Source: Apostichopus japonicus (lineage: Eukaryota; Echinodermata; Holothuroidea; Aspidochirotida; Stichopodidae). From it: 64,000 bases of DNA. Numbering within the stretch: the stretch's first letter is position 1; the number at the start of each line of letters is the position of its first letter. Location: assembly GCF_037975245.1 (NCBI RefSeq), contig NC_092562.1:17747521-17811520 (forward strand), read 5' to 3'. Positions 53,301 through 64,000 of the stretch are shown piece after piece. The notes beneath the pieces were generated by a model. It did no database searches. It was not told where the DNA came from and saw only the letters and a program-made list of their open reading frames with translations. A program made the translations under genes and the position numbers.

Positions 53301-53579
53301 TTAGCAACGCCACTTTTTCTATCGCGTACCTTACAACGACCTATATTGATATACATTTAGGTAAACCTGCACGCATTAGAGACGCTTTGGATTTGTTTAC
53401 TTTATTATTATTTCTAGGAGTTTTTTCGATAAGGAAAGCATTTTTGGTTCATTACTACTTGATGAGTAAGGTATAAAGTGTCATGTCAAGTCATGGTTTG
53501 ATTCCAAAAGTTTGATGTTTTCCCATTTTTCCCCACTATTTTATTTTATGTGAAAAGTACCGGATGATATAAAAATGTA
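50381..53579 (+). other. Probable intron sequence with minor TE remnants
   Basis: AT-rich DNA between the donor at 50381 and the hAT MITE. A G-rich patch followed by GTATACGCCCCTAG at about 52889-52902 looks like the decayed right end of a CAGGGGCGT-type element; no matching left end was found. The open frames at 51263-51517, 52937-53158 and 53074-53476 have no recognisable domain. Confidence 0.4.
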
Positions 53580-53587
53580 CCTGGGTG

Positions 53588-54222
53588 CAGGGGCGTAGCG
53601 AAGGGTTTTTTGTTGGGGGGTGTGGAGAATTTGATTTGCCGACGGATCTGGAAGTGGTGACTGAAATGGGGGAGGGGTCTAAGGGGAGGGGGTGTCCCCC
53701 TCTCCCGTTTGGAAAATTGTTAGTTTTGAAACGTCCTTAGATGCAATCTGGTGCATATTTTAAGTCAAATTTGATTTGCCGATGGATCTGGAAGTGGTGA
53801 CTGAAATGGGGGAGGGATCTAAGGGTAGGGGGTCTACCCCTCCCCTTTGGAAAATTTTTAGTTTTGAAACGTCGTTAGATGCAATCTGGTGCATATTTTA
53901 AGTCAAATTTGATTTGCCGACGGATCTGGAAGTGGTGACTGAAATGGGGGAGGGGTCTAAGGGTAGGGGGTCTACCCCTCCCCTTTGGAAATTTTTTAGT
54001 TTTGAAACGTCCTTAGATGCAATCTGGTGCATATTTTAAGTCAAATTTGGCATGGAAGAAGCTCCCGTTCTCCTTTTCTCTATTCAGCTTTCCTTCTTTC
54101 TTCCCCTTCCGCTCTCTTCACCTTTTCTTCTTTTGCCGACAGACCCAAAATTTGCCGACAGCGACCAAATTATTGGGGGGTGTGACACCCCCCCACCCCC
54201 CCCCCCGCTCGCTACGCTCCTG
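53588..54222. mobile_element. hAT-like MITE, 635 bp, with 8-bp target-site duplication
   Basis: The left end CAGGGGCGTAGCGAAG and the right end (inverse CAGGAGCGTAGCGAGC) are near-perfect terminal inverted repeats. They are flanked by the exact octamer CCTGGGTG at 53580-53587 and 54223-54230, the hallmark of hAT integration. There is no transposase. The body is mainly three tandem copies of a 138-140-bp segment. Confidence 0.93.
53633..54050 (+). repeat. Three tandem 138-140-bp repeats inside the MITE
   Basis: GATTTGCCGA starts at 53633, 53773 and 53911. Each copy runs through GATCTGGAAGTGGTGACTG, a G-rich patch facing a C-rich patch, and ATGCAATCTGGTGCATATTT. A reverse-strand relative of the last motif appears at about 62420-62450. 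Confidence 0.9.
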
Positions 54223-54230
54223 CCTGGGTG

Positions 54231-56071
54231 ACGACATTAAAAGTACTTTTTAAGTCTAATCACCCAAGATTGAGCATAGCCACGAAAACCAAACTCCTTA
54301 GCTGATTCACTCTTGGCCCCCACCCAGTACAATTAATTCCCTAGAGACTGTACCCGATAAATGGTCATGAAAACTAAACGTGATGCGTTTAGCCAAAATG
54401 ACGAGAAGCGAAATTAAAGGTATAGCGTACTGAAGTGCACCCAGTGTTATATTGCAACGTAACCCAGCGATTTAACTTCATGTTAATAAAGTAGGACCTT
54501 CGACGTTCTTGAATATAATGCCGAGTAGTTTTCATATAGGGTCCCCTAATTAAAGGTTTCATTAAAGAGCTCTCCAAACCATTGAACAATGAATGGCCTC
54601 TGTAACCACAAAAATCGGACATGCCTCAACACACACTCATATATCTTATTGCTGATCTCTCGATGCCACTTGCGGTTTTCATGACAACTGCAATCACAGC
54701 ATCTTTGTATTGTATACATTGGAGCAGGGAGTGGTCATGGAACAACTAACCTGATTGGAGTGATTCTTCCCGATACTCCATGCATGGTATTCTAAAAGGT
54801 TTTTCTAATAATCTTTTATATTAAGCAAGACACAGTAACGTATGCGTAACAAAACTGCAATCCTATTGAATAGTGTTGAAGAAGGATGCTACAAAGCAAA
54901 GAATGTTTGGTCTCTTTACACGACTCTGCCTGTTTGGTATCAGATAAAAGGTTACCTAACTGTTCATACTGGCAGTATACGAGTGCTTTGTAGCATGATA
55001 TCAGATGACAGTATGGGAGTGACATTATCTTACGATACTTGTCCGAACTGGCTGTGGGCCTCAATTGATACATGATGCAGACCTGTTAACTCTCCCGGTT
55101 TTTACCGGGAGACTCCCCGTTTTTCGACCGATCTACCGGCCTCCCGGTTTCATGCTCAAAACGACATGTTTTATACCACATACGTCATTCCCTGGTTTAT
55201 CCTTTGAATGTATACTCCCAAAATAATTCCCAAGTTGCGGAAAGTTTGGTGTGAAAGTAGACTAAATTACTACAATGGCAACGTTATATATGTAGGCGAG
55301 ACAGTGTAATATTAACAGGGTGTTGTTATGGTATTACTCAGCGGTTGTGTTCACAATGTTGACGTACTGCAGGTGTAGACAGACCATAACTACAATAACA
55401 CGGTAAGACAGGTGATCAATGTAAACCAACTGTGGGTTAGGTGTTACTTTTCTATACCATTGTTAGTCTTCGACATCACGTTTCAAACGTAGTGGCACCT
55501 ACCACTATGTTTCTAGTTCTATAATCTACACCAAGCCATAAACTTTCAGTTGCAAATATATGCTTAACTCCCTATTTGTCACTGAATCTCCTTGTTTTTG
55601 TAATCTGATGTAAGAAAGTAAGACTATGAAAGTTTCATTGGTAACACGACTTTGTTCCTGCATCAGAAAAAAAAATTATAATTTATAACTGTGTGTGTGT
55701 GACGTAAGGTAGTTTATAATGACCAGGGACTTGGGACACAATGACTTACTTCCAACCGAAATCAATATTATTATTATTGTATTCAGTGAAAGTTCAGGTC
55801 AGATAAAGATGAAAACAAAGGACGACCGCATGCAGGAAAGCACGCTACCTTTTCAACTTGAGGAAAGACTTGTTTATCACTTTCTTAGTACAGGCATATA
55901 TACAGTCAAATGTCTGTATGAATAGAAGAATCCCACGTAAGGAATTTACATTGTACGTTTAATCCCGAGCAACCTTGATATGAATCACTTAAGATAATCT
56001 TCGTGACTGGAGGCCATTCACTATTATACTCCCAAGAGAAGTAAAAAAAAAAGAAACAAACAAAAAAGATT
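54231..56071. other. Intron-like DNA, no gene recognised
   Basis: Nothing coding is convincing. At 55091-55110 a perfect hairpin, CTCCCGGT with TTTT loop and ACCGGGAG, is followed by more CCCGGTTT motifs to about 55150; this resembles the ends of CCGGTTTTTACC-type transposons but no second end is seen. The frame at 55719-55925 has no recognisable domain. Confidence 0.4.
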
Positions 56072-57955
56072 ACGATGCCTACGGAATGCCAAATGTATCA
56101 AAAATGTCCAAAACTATATAAGCATGTCCAAAATAATATAAGCATGTCCAAAAAAATATAAGCATGTCCAAAAAAAATATAAGCATGTCCAAATTTATAT
56201 AAACATATCGAAAGTAATATAAGTATGTCCAAAAATAATATGATCATGCCCCAAATAATATGAGAGTGTCGAAAAATTATATGAACATGTCGAATGTAAC
56301 TGCTAACTTCAACTTTTTAGTGAACATTTTGGCATCTGAATTCACGCCATCTGTTGCAAAATATCCAAAAAAATATAAGCATATCCAAATTTATATAAAC
56401 ATGTCGAAACCAATATGAGTATGTCCAAAAATAATGAGAGCATGTCCAAAATAATATAAGAGTGTCGAAAGACTATATGAGCATGTCCAAAATATAAAAA
56501 AGTGTCGAAAAATAATACAAAAGTCTCGAGCGTAACTGCTCGATTCAACTTTGTAATGAACAGTCAGGCGTTTGAATTTACGCCATATGTTCCAAATATC
56601 AAACTTTTTATTTTGGTATGCTGAAAACAAAAACACCATATCCAGCGTAACTTAAGACGATATACAGTTCATCCATTACCGTATTAGTGTGTGTGTTAAT
56701 ATTTTAATGATATTTCGATCAAGAACGATTTTATTTTCGAGGAAATATTAGTTGAGTTGTTTCGTAGCGCGAGTGATCAACCTGGCCCCAAGGTGCTGTA
56801 ACTATCAGTGAGTTTAATAGGAAGAACCACTGTGTCCAACATTCCACGCGGTTTAATCAATAATATGTAGTTGGCGAGTTCTTCCCACGTTTCCATCTTG
56901 AAATTTAGTTAAAAGGTGAGAGTGAAGATTAAACGTTGAATACCCCTAACCTAGGCTTATTTTTTTTTAATTCTGGGCTAGTGGCCGACTTCGCCTGGTA
57001 ACCGTAATTAAGTGTCACAATTTTCCGTTCAAAAAGTAACACAGTATAGTACGTCATTTTCACTGTCAACGTACGCATGTGTGATAACTACTGTACGTTG
57101 TTAGCGCTTGTGCATGTTGTACGTACTTTCGCACGTGAACTTCTTTGCCTTCGCAACAATATATGAATAATCTCAGCACCTCTAGGCAGGGCGAAACCAC
57201 TCACATTACGAAGGGATGTGAAAAGGAAAAATGTTAGGTGATGGTCTTGTTTTTACATATTTTGAATTATTTGCGTCACAAAAAAACAGAAGAATGTTTC
57301 AATAATATATTGTCATAATGATAACCATTGTGTCGGTTGATACAAATTACCTCCAAAGAAGGTATTGTAAGCTAATTTTTTTTCGACATACCAATATAAA
57401 AGTTTGATATTTGAAACATTTGGCGTGACTTCAAACGCCAAAATGTTCATAACAAAGTTGAAGTTAGCAGTTACACTCGAGACTTTTATATTATTATTCG
57501 ACACTCTCATATAATTTTGGGCGTGCTCAAATTATATTTGGACATACTTATATGTGTTTGGACATGCGCGTATTATTTTGGACATGCTCATATAGTTTTG
57601 ACATGTCTATATAAATTTGGAAATGCTCATATAAGTTTGGACATGCTTATATTTTTTTTGGATATTTTGCAAAATATGGCGTAACTTAAAACGCCAAAAT
57701 GTTCAATACAAAATTGAATTAGGCAGTTACATTTGTCGCTCTTGTATTATTTTTCGACATTCTTTTAATATGTTGGACATGCTCATATAGTCTTTCGACA
57801 CTCTCATATTATTTTGGACATGCTCGAATTATTTTTGGACATACTCATATTAGTTTCAACATGTTTTTATAAATTTGGACATGCTTATATTATTTTGGAC
57901 ATGCTTATATTGTTTTGGACATTTTTGAAACGTATGGCATGCCGTAGATGCCATC
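56072..57955. mobile_element. Foldback-type element with ~550-bp inverted arms of short subrepeats
   Basis: The left arm (about 56072-56625) starts CGATGCCTACGGAATGCC. The right arm (about 57380-57955) ends as its inverse, GGCATGCCGTAGATGCCATC. Each arm is mostly tandem copies of a roughly 20-24-bp unit such as ATATAAGCATGTCCAAAA (left) or its complement (right), interrupted by two matching spacers, for example the one around 56300-56345 facing that around 57675-57725. The central 750 bp is non-coding as far as visible. No clear target-site duplication was found. Short frames in the arms are subrepeat translations. Confidence 0.85.
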
Positions 57956-58046
57956 GGCTGTTGTGTGTATATATACATATATGCACAGATGATTTAACTG
58001 TACATATATACCATACATTTTAAGAAGGCGGTTAACATACAGACAC

Positions 58047-58070
58047 AATAATAATAATAATAATAATAAT
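58047..58070. repeat. (AAT)8 microsatellite
   Basis: Eight AAT triplets just outside the right end of the foldback element. Confidence 0.9.
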
Positions 58071-58831
58071 ATATACATGTGTAAAATTACATTTGACACT
58101 GGAATATTAAAATAACGTATTGCCTTTAACCGTAATGATGATAATGATAATAACAATGATTTATAATACACACGTATCCATACAGAAAAAGGCGCTCTAG
58201 GCACGAAGAGTTCCGAATCACATCATTTATGATGTGATTGTTTACCGTTAGCATGTGATGTCGTTATAGAACATAGGGGAAGGGTATGGATATAATAAGG
58301 GGTGTCACAACCACATGTTGTGCCGTGACTTATCAGAAAGGAAAGAAGAAGTATTCATGATAACAGGATCTGTTTCTTTGTTTCACCCCCACCTCTCCCC
58401 CCCCCCCACCCTTCCAAAGAAAAACAGAAAGAAAGAAAAGAGAATGGATCGGTGAGGTATAAGCAATTTCAAATGTTTAAAAATAAAATGATAAAAATTA
58501 ATGTACAAACATCTGGGACACACAATATCCTGTATTAGATTTAATGGATGCCGTAATAAGTTAAGTATCAATCTCAAATTTACATCCAACCTTAAACTTC
58601 AAGTGGATTCATTTGAACAGGAAGGTAAACAATGGGGGAATGAAGGCTGATATACAATACCACCAGCTTACATTATAGTATACCATATAAGCCTTGTGTG
58701 TTTGGGTAGTGTGTACGGTAAACAGTTCATCATGTAGAAAAGATCAACACATGAGTTAGGCGTATATCTTCCGTGGCTTAAATTGTAAGACGGGATAATT
58801 CATTCATAAACGGCGGGATATACTGTACACA

Positions 58832-58881
58832 GGGGTTGGGAAAGGGTGGGAATGGAAGGGGTGGGGATGGGAGGCGTGGGG
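58832..58881 (+). other. G-quadruplex-prone G-rich block
   Basis: GGGGTTGGGAAAGGGTGGG at 58832-58850 meets the four-run G3 pattern with short loops, and further GGGG runs continue to 58881. It lies about 490 bp before the EGF exon acceptor. Confidence 0.6.
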
Positions 58882-59371
58882 CACAGTGAATATACTGATT
58901 AAATAGCACGGTAACCAGTTATAATGATCGGTAGGTATACTTGTTCGAAATGATAGATCTGCATAAGAAAGCTACAGAGGGTGATAAGATACCACCTATG
59001 CATGAGACACTTGTTATACTAGTTACTGAGGATGAGGATAGTGCATTTGTGGAGATGGGACAGGTAAGGGTCATCATCTTGCAAATGCCCCCAAACCCCA
59101 CCCGTTACCAAGTTCTCCTCCTCAGTCGTGTCACCCTCCCCATGACGTGTCCAGATCGATGAACCGTTGTTTAATAATTTACTTTCCAAATGACCAGTCA
59201 CTTCCGGTCTATGCCGTCTTCCGCCTCATTCTACCACGGATGTGTATGGTTTGGAAAACTATTAATCTCAATCGACCATGCAATGTATTGAATTATTTAG
59301 TCTCAATTCTTGTCGATTCGTTTCATACATTCTTGTTTTTCTTTCTTTCTCTCTCTCTGTTTAATCTATAG

Positions 59372-59479
59372 GATGTGCCGACAGGCCTTGTCAAAATGGT
59401 GGAGTTTGCTTTGATCAACCTAACAATGACTTCATTTGTTTATGCATCGTCGGTTTCACCGGGCGGACATGTATTGGAG
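59372..59479 (+). CDS. EGF-like domain exon (partial gene, phase 1-1)
   Basis: A pyrimidine-rich acceptor (CTTTCTCTCTCTCTG region, then CTATAG) precedes 59372, and GAG|GTAAGT follows 59479. The 108-bp exon is symmetric, phase 1 at both ends, as in shuffled EGF modules. In the frame starting with two bases of a split codon it encodes six cysteines spaced C-x4-C-x5-C-x9-C-x-C-x8-C. It contains the NGG motif before the third cysteine and VGFTGRTC at the end, a textbook EGF fold of about 33 residues. There is no DxNE calcium-binding start and no O-fucose Ser/Thr before the third cysteine, and the hydroxylation motif is off by one residue. The likely role is an extracellular adhesion or binding module. 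Further exons must lie beyond 64000; no specific gene is identifiable from one domain. Confidence 0.87.
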
Positions 59480-59765
59480 GTAAGTTATAAAGCTTAAGAA
59501 TGTATTCCTCTCTCGTGCTCATGGCTATATGATTTTAACCCCCTTCCCCCTCTATGCCTAATTGTCTATATAAGTTCGTCAAACCAACGTATACCAATTT
59601 TTAATATTTCAAACTTGGACATTCCCTATAACACTCCCCTTTCTTGTTAAAAATATTAACTAAAATCTATCAAAAGTCATTTTCTGAATATTCTAATTTG
59701 GAAGTTATTTCCAGACGTGGAGTAGGCATGTACAATTTGAAATAAATCCACAAGGGGTTGATGCA
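59480..59765. other. Intron start after the EGF exon
   Basis: AT-rich sequence after the GTAAGT donor. No feature seen before the foldback composite. Confidence 0.5.
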
Positions 59766-60648
59766 ATAATCGGAGATTACAGTCCACGAGACCGAAGGTC
59801 CGCGAGACCGAAAATAAAAAAAAGGTCCGCGAGACCGAAATTAAAAAGGTCCGCGAGACCGAAATTAAAGAAAGGTCCGCGAGGCCGAAATTAAAAAAAG
59901 GTCCGCGAGACCGAAATTAAAAAAAGGTCCGCGAGACCGAAATTAAAAAGGTCCGCGAGACCGAAATTGAAAAAAGGTCCGCGAGACCGAAGTTCCGCGA
60001 GACCGAAGTTCCGCTAGACCGAAGTTCCATGAGACCGAAGTTAATTAGGGGTCAACTTTTAACCTCTAGCCCGTAACAGTTGACACAATTTCCTCATAAT
60101 AAATTATAAAATAATTTAACTTCCGAACATTTGTACATTTTGTAGCACAAACACACAAAAATGCTTCTGGTTTTCGGCAATGTGACAGGTATTTTTTTCA
60201 AGAAATACCCGTAGCGTCAACCTATGGTGACGCTTCCATTTTTCGGGCAAGGTTTTGGAAATTTTGGGCAAAGAACGTCATGCCCACCTTCCTAAAGTGA
60301 AATTCTTCCGTAGGCTTATGAGTCCCCCCTCCTACCCACCCACCCCACCATGTCTCAAGACCCTGTATACACCACTACTCTCCCCAGGACGCCGATCAAC
60401 ATTTTTCGCATGTTGAGAATATTAATCAGATTCGGGTTTGCTCGTCCCCCCTAAAATGTTGATGATATCGCCGCCAATGTTAACAACTATCAACAATAGG
60501 CTGTTGGCAATGAACGTCGAGTTGGTAACTTGGTACAACCGAGCTGGACTCTTAACAACTCCCTGGTACAACTGCCATAGACAATCATACACAAATCAAG
60601 CATAGTGTTGGCCAATGACGTTCGTAGCTTTTAAATATTCATTTATGG

Positions 60649-62039
60649 CAGGGTTGGCATTTTCCCGGGAAAAACCTGTTTTTCCCACTAAGCGATAAAA
60701 ACCAGGTAAAAACCGGGAAAAACTGGTAAATACCGGTAAAAACCGCCTCCGTCTCGAAAACTAGTATTAATTGTCCGTAAAATGCAGGGTCATCAGTAGG
60801 CACGATATTGTTTCATGACAGGCATATTTTATTGAATTTGGGAGTTTCTTAGCTTCATTTTGAGCTATTTTATCACATTCTTATTCTACTTTTTGTGGAA
60901 AAAAGAGTATTTTTCGTATTGCATATGTATAGTTATTCTGTCACGATCTCTTTAGCAGTATGCAATGCCTATTGCCCAAACCATTATAGGTCTACACTGG
61001 GACATTCACTCCTCGTAAATTCTTCAGGCCTATTATGTGGCATGAACAGCGGAGGATAGAACGAAGTGGCGAACCATGGCATCCAAAGCCTCAAAGGGAC
61101 AAGGAACCATATAATAATATAATATTATGTGCTCAGACAGTTCATTCCATTAATACAGTAGGCAACAGTCTATTGAGGTAAACTTCAATCCAGGGGGCTC
61201 AATAGAAACTGCTTTGAAACTTTGTAAGGCACATGGGCCCAATTAAAGTATTAAATGCACAATGGCCCTATGGAGCCATTCACACAACCAAACTGTTTAC
61301 CTTGATGCAAACATGGTCCAATTATTATACAACTTCATGCATGAGTGATTAAACACTTTGAGGTGGACAGGTGAGGTGATACTGGGCACTTCCTGTGTAT
61401 AGGCTAACTGAAGAGGTAGGAGTATCAACAACACAACTGTTCCAATTGTAACTTATTCTCAAATTAGTTGATGTCACAACAGTCACTTAGTACAGTGCCT
61501 ATAAGCAATATAAGCATAGTACAGTGCCTAGTGCGAAGTGTGAACAGAGTACAATTTATCGCAGACATGAAGTGATCGTTCTTGGATGTGAATCATCATT
61601 TGGATCTGAGCGGACTAATGTGGCATGTATAATATGACGAACCATAGCCCTAGGAGGCACCAACAGTTTGATACGAGTCCATTCTCTAGATAATGGAATT
61701 ATGCATCTCGATAGGAAAATAAAGTTGGTTGATTTGAGCATCCAATATATTATTTATTTGAATTATTTATAATAGTCTTATCGGTAAAATCACAAGTTAT
61801 AGATCATAGCTGTTCTTTGGATGTAACCCAACCCCCTACCATAAGATGCCATTTTCTTGTAGATTCTATGCTCCTCCACAAGTTCCTCATGAGTTTTTAG
61901 GAATTCTATATAATTGGAGGTTTTTCCCGGTTTTTCCCAGTTTTTCCCACTTATAAAAAAACCTCCCGGTAAAAACCGGTAAAAAACTTGTTTTTACCGG
62001 GGCGGTAAAAACCGCCCGGTAAAAACCGGCCAACCCTGT
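60649..62039. mobile_element. Nested hAT-like non-autonomous element, 1391 bp
   Basis: It starts CAGGGTTGGCATTTTCCCGG and ends as the inverse CCGGCCAACCCTG, followed inward on both sides by GGTAAAAACCGG-type repeats. CAGGGTTGG ends are known from hAT families. The flanks ATTTATGG and TATTATGA agree at 5 of 8 bases, so the duplication is decayed. Interior frames, such as the one at 61556-61741 on the minus strand, show no transposase motif. Confidence 0.7.
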
Positions 62040-62419
62040 ATTATGAGCGAGGTTTATTTGGATCCCAACGAAAAAATATCTTCGAGAAAAACAAAACGGT
62101 TGAAAATTTTAAATTTTTCGACTTTAATGCCACCATTTGAAGTAAGATTTGAATAGATAAGCTAATTATGTATGTCGTTATGGCATCGTGGATTCAGTGA
62201 GGTTGAGAAAAACAAAACAAAAAAAAAGACACAAAATGCTGCTTTAAAGTTCAGACATTGGATAATAAACAAGAGTCATCCTACTGGAGGAATTATAAAA
62301 GAGAACTATGTTTGTCTTTCTGATATAATATGTAAAAGACCATGTCAAAGAATTCAAACAGTAAACAAAATCTGCTGATAATATGATATCATATGATAAT
62401 GATGAAACTGGCAAAACAT

Positions 62420-62535
62420 TGCACCAGATCGCATCTAAGGACCTTCAATTGTTCAAAAAAAATCTCAACAGAGACCCCCCCCCCCATATCAATATCAAAA
62501 TGTGCCCCGCTTTAAATTTCTGGCTACGTCGATGT
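62420..62535 (-). mobile_element. Decayed remnant related to the 53.6-kb MITE
   Basis: TTGCACCAGATCGCATCTAA is close to the inverse of the MITE motif ATGCAATCTGGTGCA with its flanks, and a C-run and CTGGCTACGTCGATG follow, similar in layout to a CTACGCCCCTG end. Fragmentary; no intact terminal repeat. Confidence 0.45.
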
Positions 62536-62700
62536 CGTGCGGCCTATTAATAGTTTCGGTCTCGCGGACCTTCGGTCTCGCGGACCTTCGGTCTCGCGGA
62601 CCTTCGGTCTCGCGGACCTTTTTTTAATTTCGGTCTCGCGGACCTTTTGTAATTTCGGTCTCGCGGACCTTCGGTCTCGCGGAATTCCCCCTATAATCGG

Positions 62701-63060
62701 AAACTATACAGTACAATATTTCGTTGAGGTTTGGTCTCCATCTTGGTCAATTTTAAAACATGTTTGTTGGCAACACTCATCATCTTTGAATTTACAGTCA
62801 CTGTAGAGACCATTTGAGGGAGGTTCGGGGCGGTGGGCGGGCTAGAGTCACGGACGCGATGTCAATGGTGTTTAGCGCCACTAACGCATACTTTTTTTCA
62901 GAATAAACTTAAAGAAACATGAAAGATTTCTTAGAAGATGGATCGATTTTCATAGTCGCTTCCGGGGACCGACATGACTCTTCACGCCGTGTATCTGCTG
63001 TGTCCCTTTAAACCTGGAGATGCTTCGCGCAAAGGATAATCCCTTAGTGTGTAGTACATA

Positions 63061-63100
<40 letters not shown>

Positions 63101-63757
63101 TTTCACTCTTTTGACCCCTTTCTCTTCTTGTTAAAAAGACTGAAGGATAAAACATGCTGGTACTTTGTTCCTATACCAATATAGGTCTGTAGAGTTATCA
63201 TCGAATGACTGACAGTGTCGATAGAAAGTCACAATCAAGCGGATAAAGGAGTGCCCAATCACCATATGTATTGTAGTTTGACTTATTGAACTATATACGT
63301 CAAGGACATAAATTATAGAACCCTTAGGTTGTACATCAGCTACGTCGTAGTGTTGCTGGTATAGGTTCAAATTAAGTGGACTTTACTACGAAATGTCTTT
63401 AAAAAATAAAACAAATTGGCTTCTGGAGTTTCTAACACCAGGAATTTGTCGCTATATGGAGGGGGTGAAGAGACGGGAGGGGAGGGGGGGTTGAGGGGAC
63501 AGGAAAATTTTGACAATTTATAAATTAATGCTTTAACAACAGAGTATCCTTGCAAGGGTGACATTCAACATCACTTGTCTTTGGAAAGAAAAAGGTAATG
63601 CATTGTAAACATGAAACATGTTAGGACAGCACCATCATTAATTGCTTTTAAGTCGCTTCTGACAACACACCTTTATTTCGGAAACATTTTGCAATTTTAA
63701 GGCTTCGTGCACTATAGGGATCTTGTAATGTTGCTTTATATAATCGTTTGATACAAA
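62701..63757. other. Intergenic or intronic DNA, no gene recognised
   Basis: Holds a (TA)n tract at 63064-63094 and a G-rich block with G4 potential at 63475-63498 (GGGAGGGGAGGGGGGGG, then GAGGGG). Minus-strand frames at 63131-63370 and 63367-63564 lack recognisable domains. Confidence 0.45.
63064..63094. repeat. (TA)n microsatellite
   Basis: About 15 uninterrupted TA dinucleotides. Confidence 0.97.
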
Positions 63758-63880
<123 letters not shown>

Positions 63881-64000
63881 TATCCTCATCATCATCACTA
63901 GTATTATTATGGCCTGTGTGTATTATGGCATGTGTGTCAGACTAAGTAGTCCAGTGGTTTATTGATGAGCCTCGGGTATATTAACTTGCACTGAGAGCAG

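Larger units (their letters stand above)
57956..59371. other. Intron-like DNA before the EGF exon
   Basis: Contains an (AAT)n tract at 58047-58070, a C-run at 58386-58407 and a G-rich block at 58832-58881. A frame at about 58935-59063 (internal residues KKATEGDKIPPMHETLVILV) ends at a good donor, CAG|GTAAGG. It would leave in phase 0, incompatible with the phase-1 EGF exon, and has no good acceptor. Confidence 0.4.
59774..62692. mobile_element. Foldback-like composite bounded by CCGCGAGACCGAA arrays
   Basis: The left array (59783-60044) holds about 12 copies of a GGTCCGCGAGACCGAA motif with A-rich spacers. The right array (62554-62685) holds seven copies in opposite orientation, as TTCGGTCTCGCGGACC. 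Outside them the octamer ATAATCGG occurs at 59766-59773 and 62693-62700, a plausible 8-bp target-site duplication. The interior is mostly AT-rich and includes a separate hAT-like element at 60649-62039. No transposase was found. The frame at 62537-62806 is only a translation of the right array. Confidence 0.65.

Noticed and set aside
58935-59063. Possible exon ending CAG|GTAAGG
   Set aside because: Donor is good, but the phase is 0 and cannot join the phase-1 EGF exon; the upstream AG lacks a pyrimidine tract and no domain is recognised.
62537-62806. 89-codon frame rich in FGLADLRSRG
   Set aside because: It is a translation of the CGGTCTCGCGGACC repeats in the right arm of the composite element.

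Overview
The window looks like nuclear DNA of an invertebrate animal. The evidence is introns with GT..AG borders, a secreted EGF-type coding exon, a jockey-type non-LTR reverse transcriptase, several hAT-like DNA transposons with target-site duplications, tRNA-derived SINE sequence and long microsatellites. There are no bacterial operons. A marine deuterostome such as an echinoderm is plausible from this repeat mix, but that is a guess and no single gene fixes the species.

Layout. (1) Positions 1-44604 are one uninterrupted head-to-tail tandem array of roughly 280 monomers in three main length classes (165, 157 and 154 bp). Its left end lies outside the window. Each monomer carries a tRNA-like head with a near-consensus Pol III A box, in most copies a perfect B box, and T-runs after the B box. 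The array contains several layers of higher-order repeats (offsets 5268, 626/1275, 1268, 2580 and 4830 bp). (2) Positions 44605-46960 are a junction zone of retroelement debris: a broken ORF1-like fragment, a LINE 3' end, a 5'-truncated SINE related to the satellite monomer, and a frameshifted reverse transcriptase fragment bracketed on both sides by the SINE tail. (3) Positions 46975-47905 are a second, diverged array (161 bp period, six heads) of the same family, cut by a TIR element (47906-48342). (4) From 48.3 kb onward the DNA is AT-richer, with introns and intergenic sequence. A signal-peptide exon (50302-50380) and an EGF-like exon (59372-59479) are phase-compatible and probably belong to one secreted EGF-domain gene that continues past the window. 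The intervening DNA holds an hAT MITE with an exact 8-bp duplication (53588-54222) and a foldback element with long inverted arms (56072-57955). (5) Downstream of the EGF exon is a 2.9-kb foldback-like composite (59774-62692) bounded by arrays of CCGCGAGACCGAA, with another hAT-like element nested inside, then microsatellites.

The main unusual object is the array. It appears to be a tRNA-derived SINE, or the ancestor of one, turned into a megasatellite with higher-order structure. Relatives at three stages of divergence (main satellite, 161-bp satellite, dispersed SINE tail) lie within 3 kb of its edge. Most long reading frames in the array are chance frames on the opposite strand. I see no complete protein-coding gene in the window.
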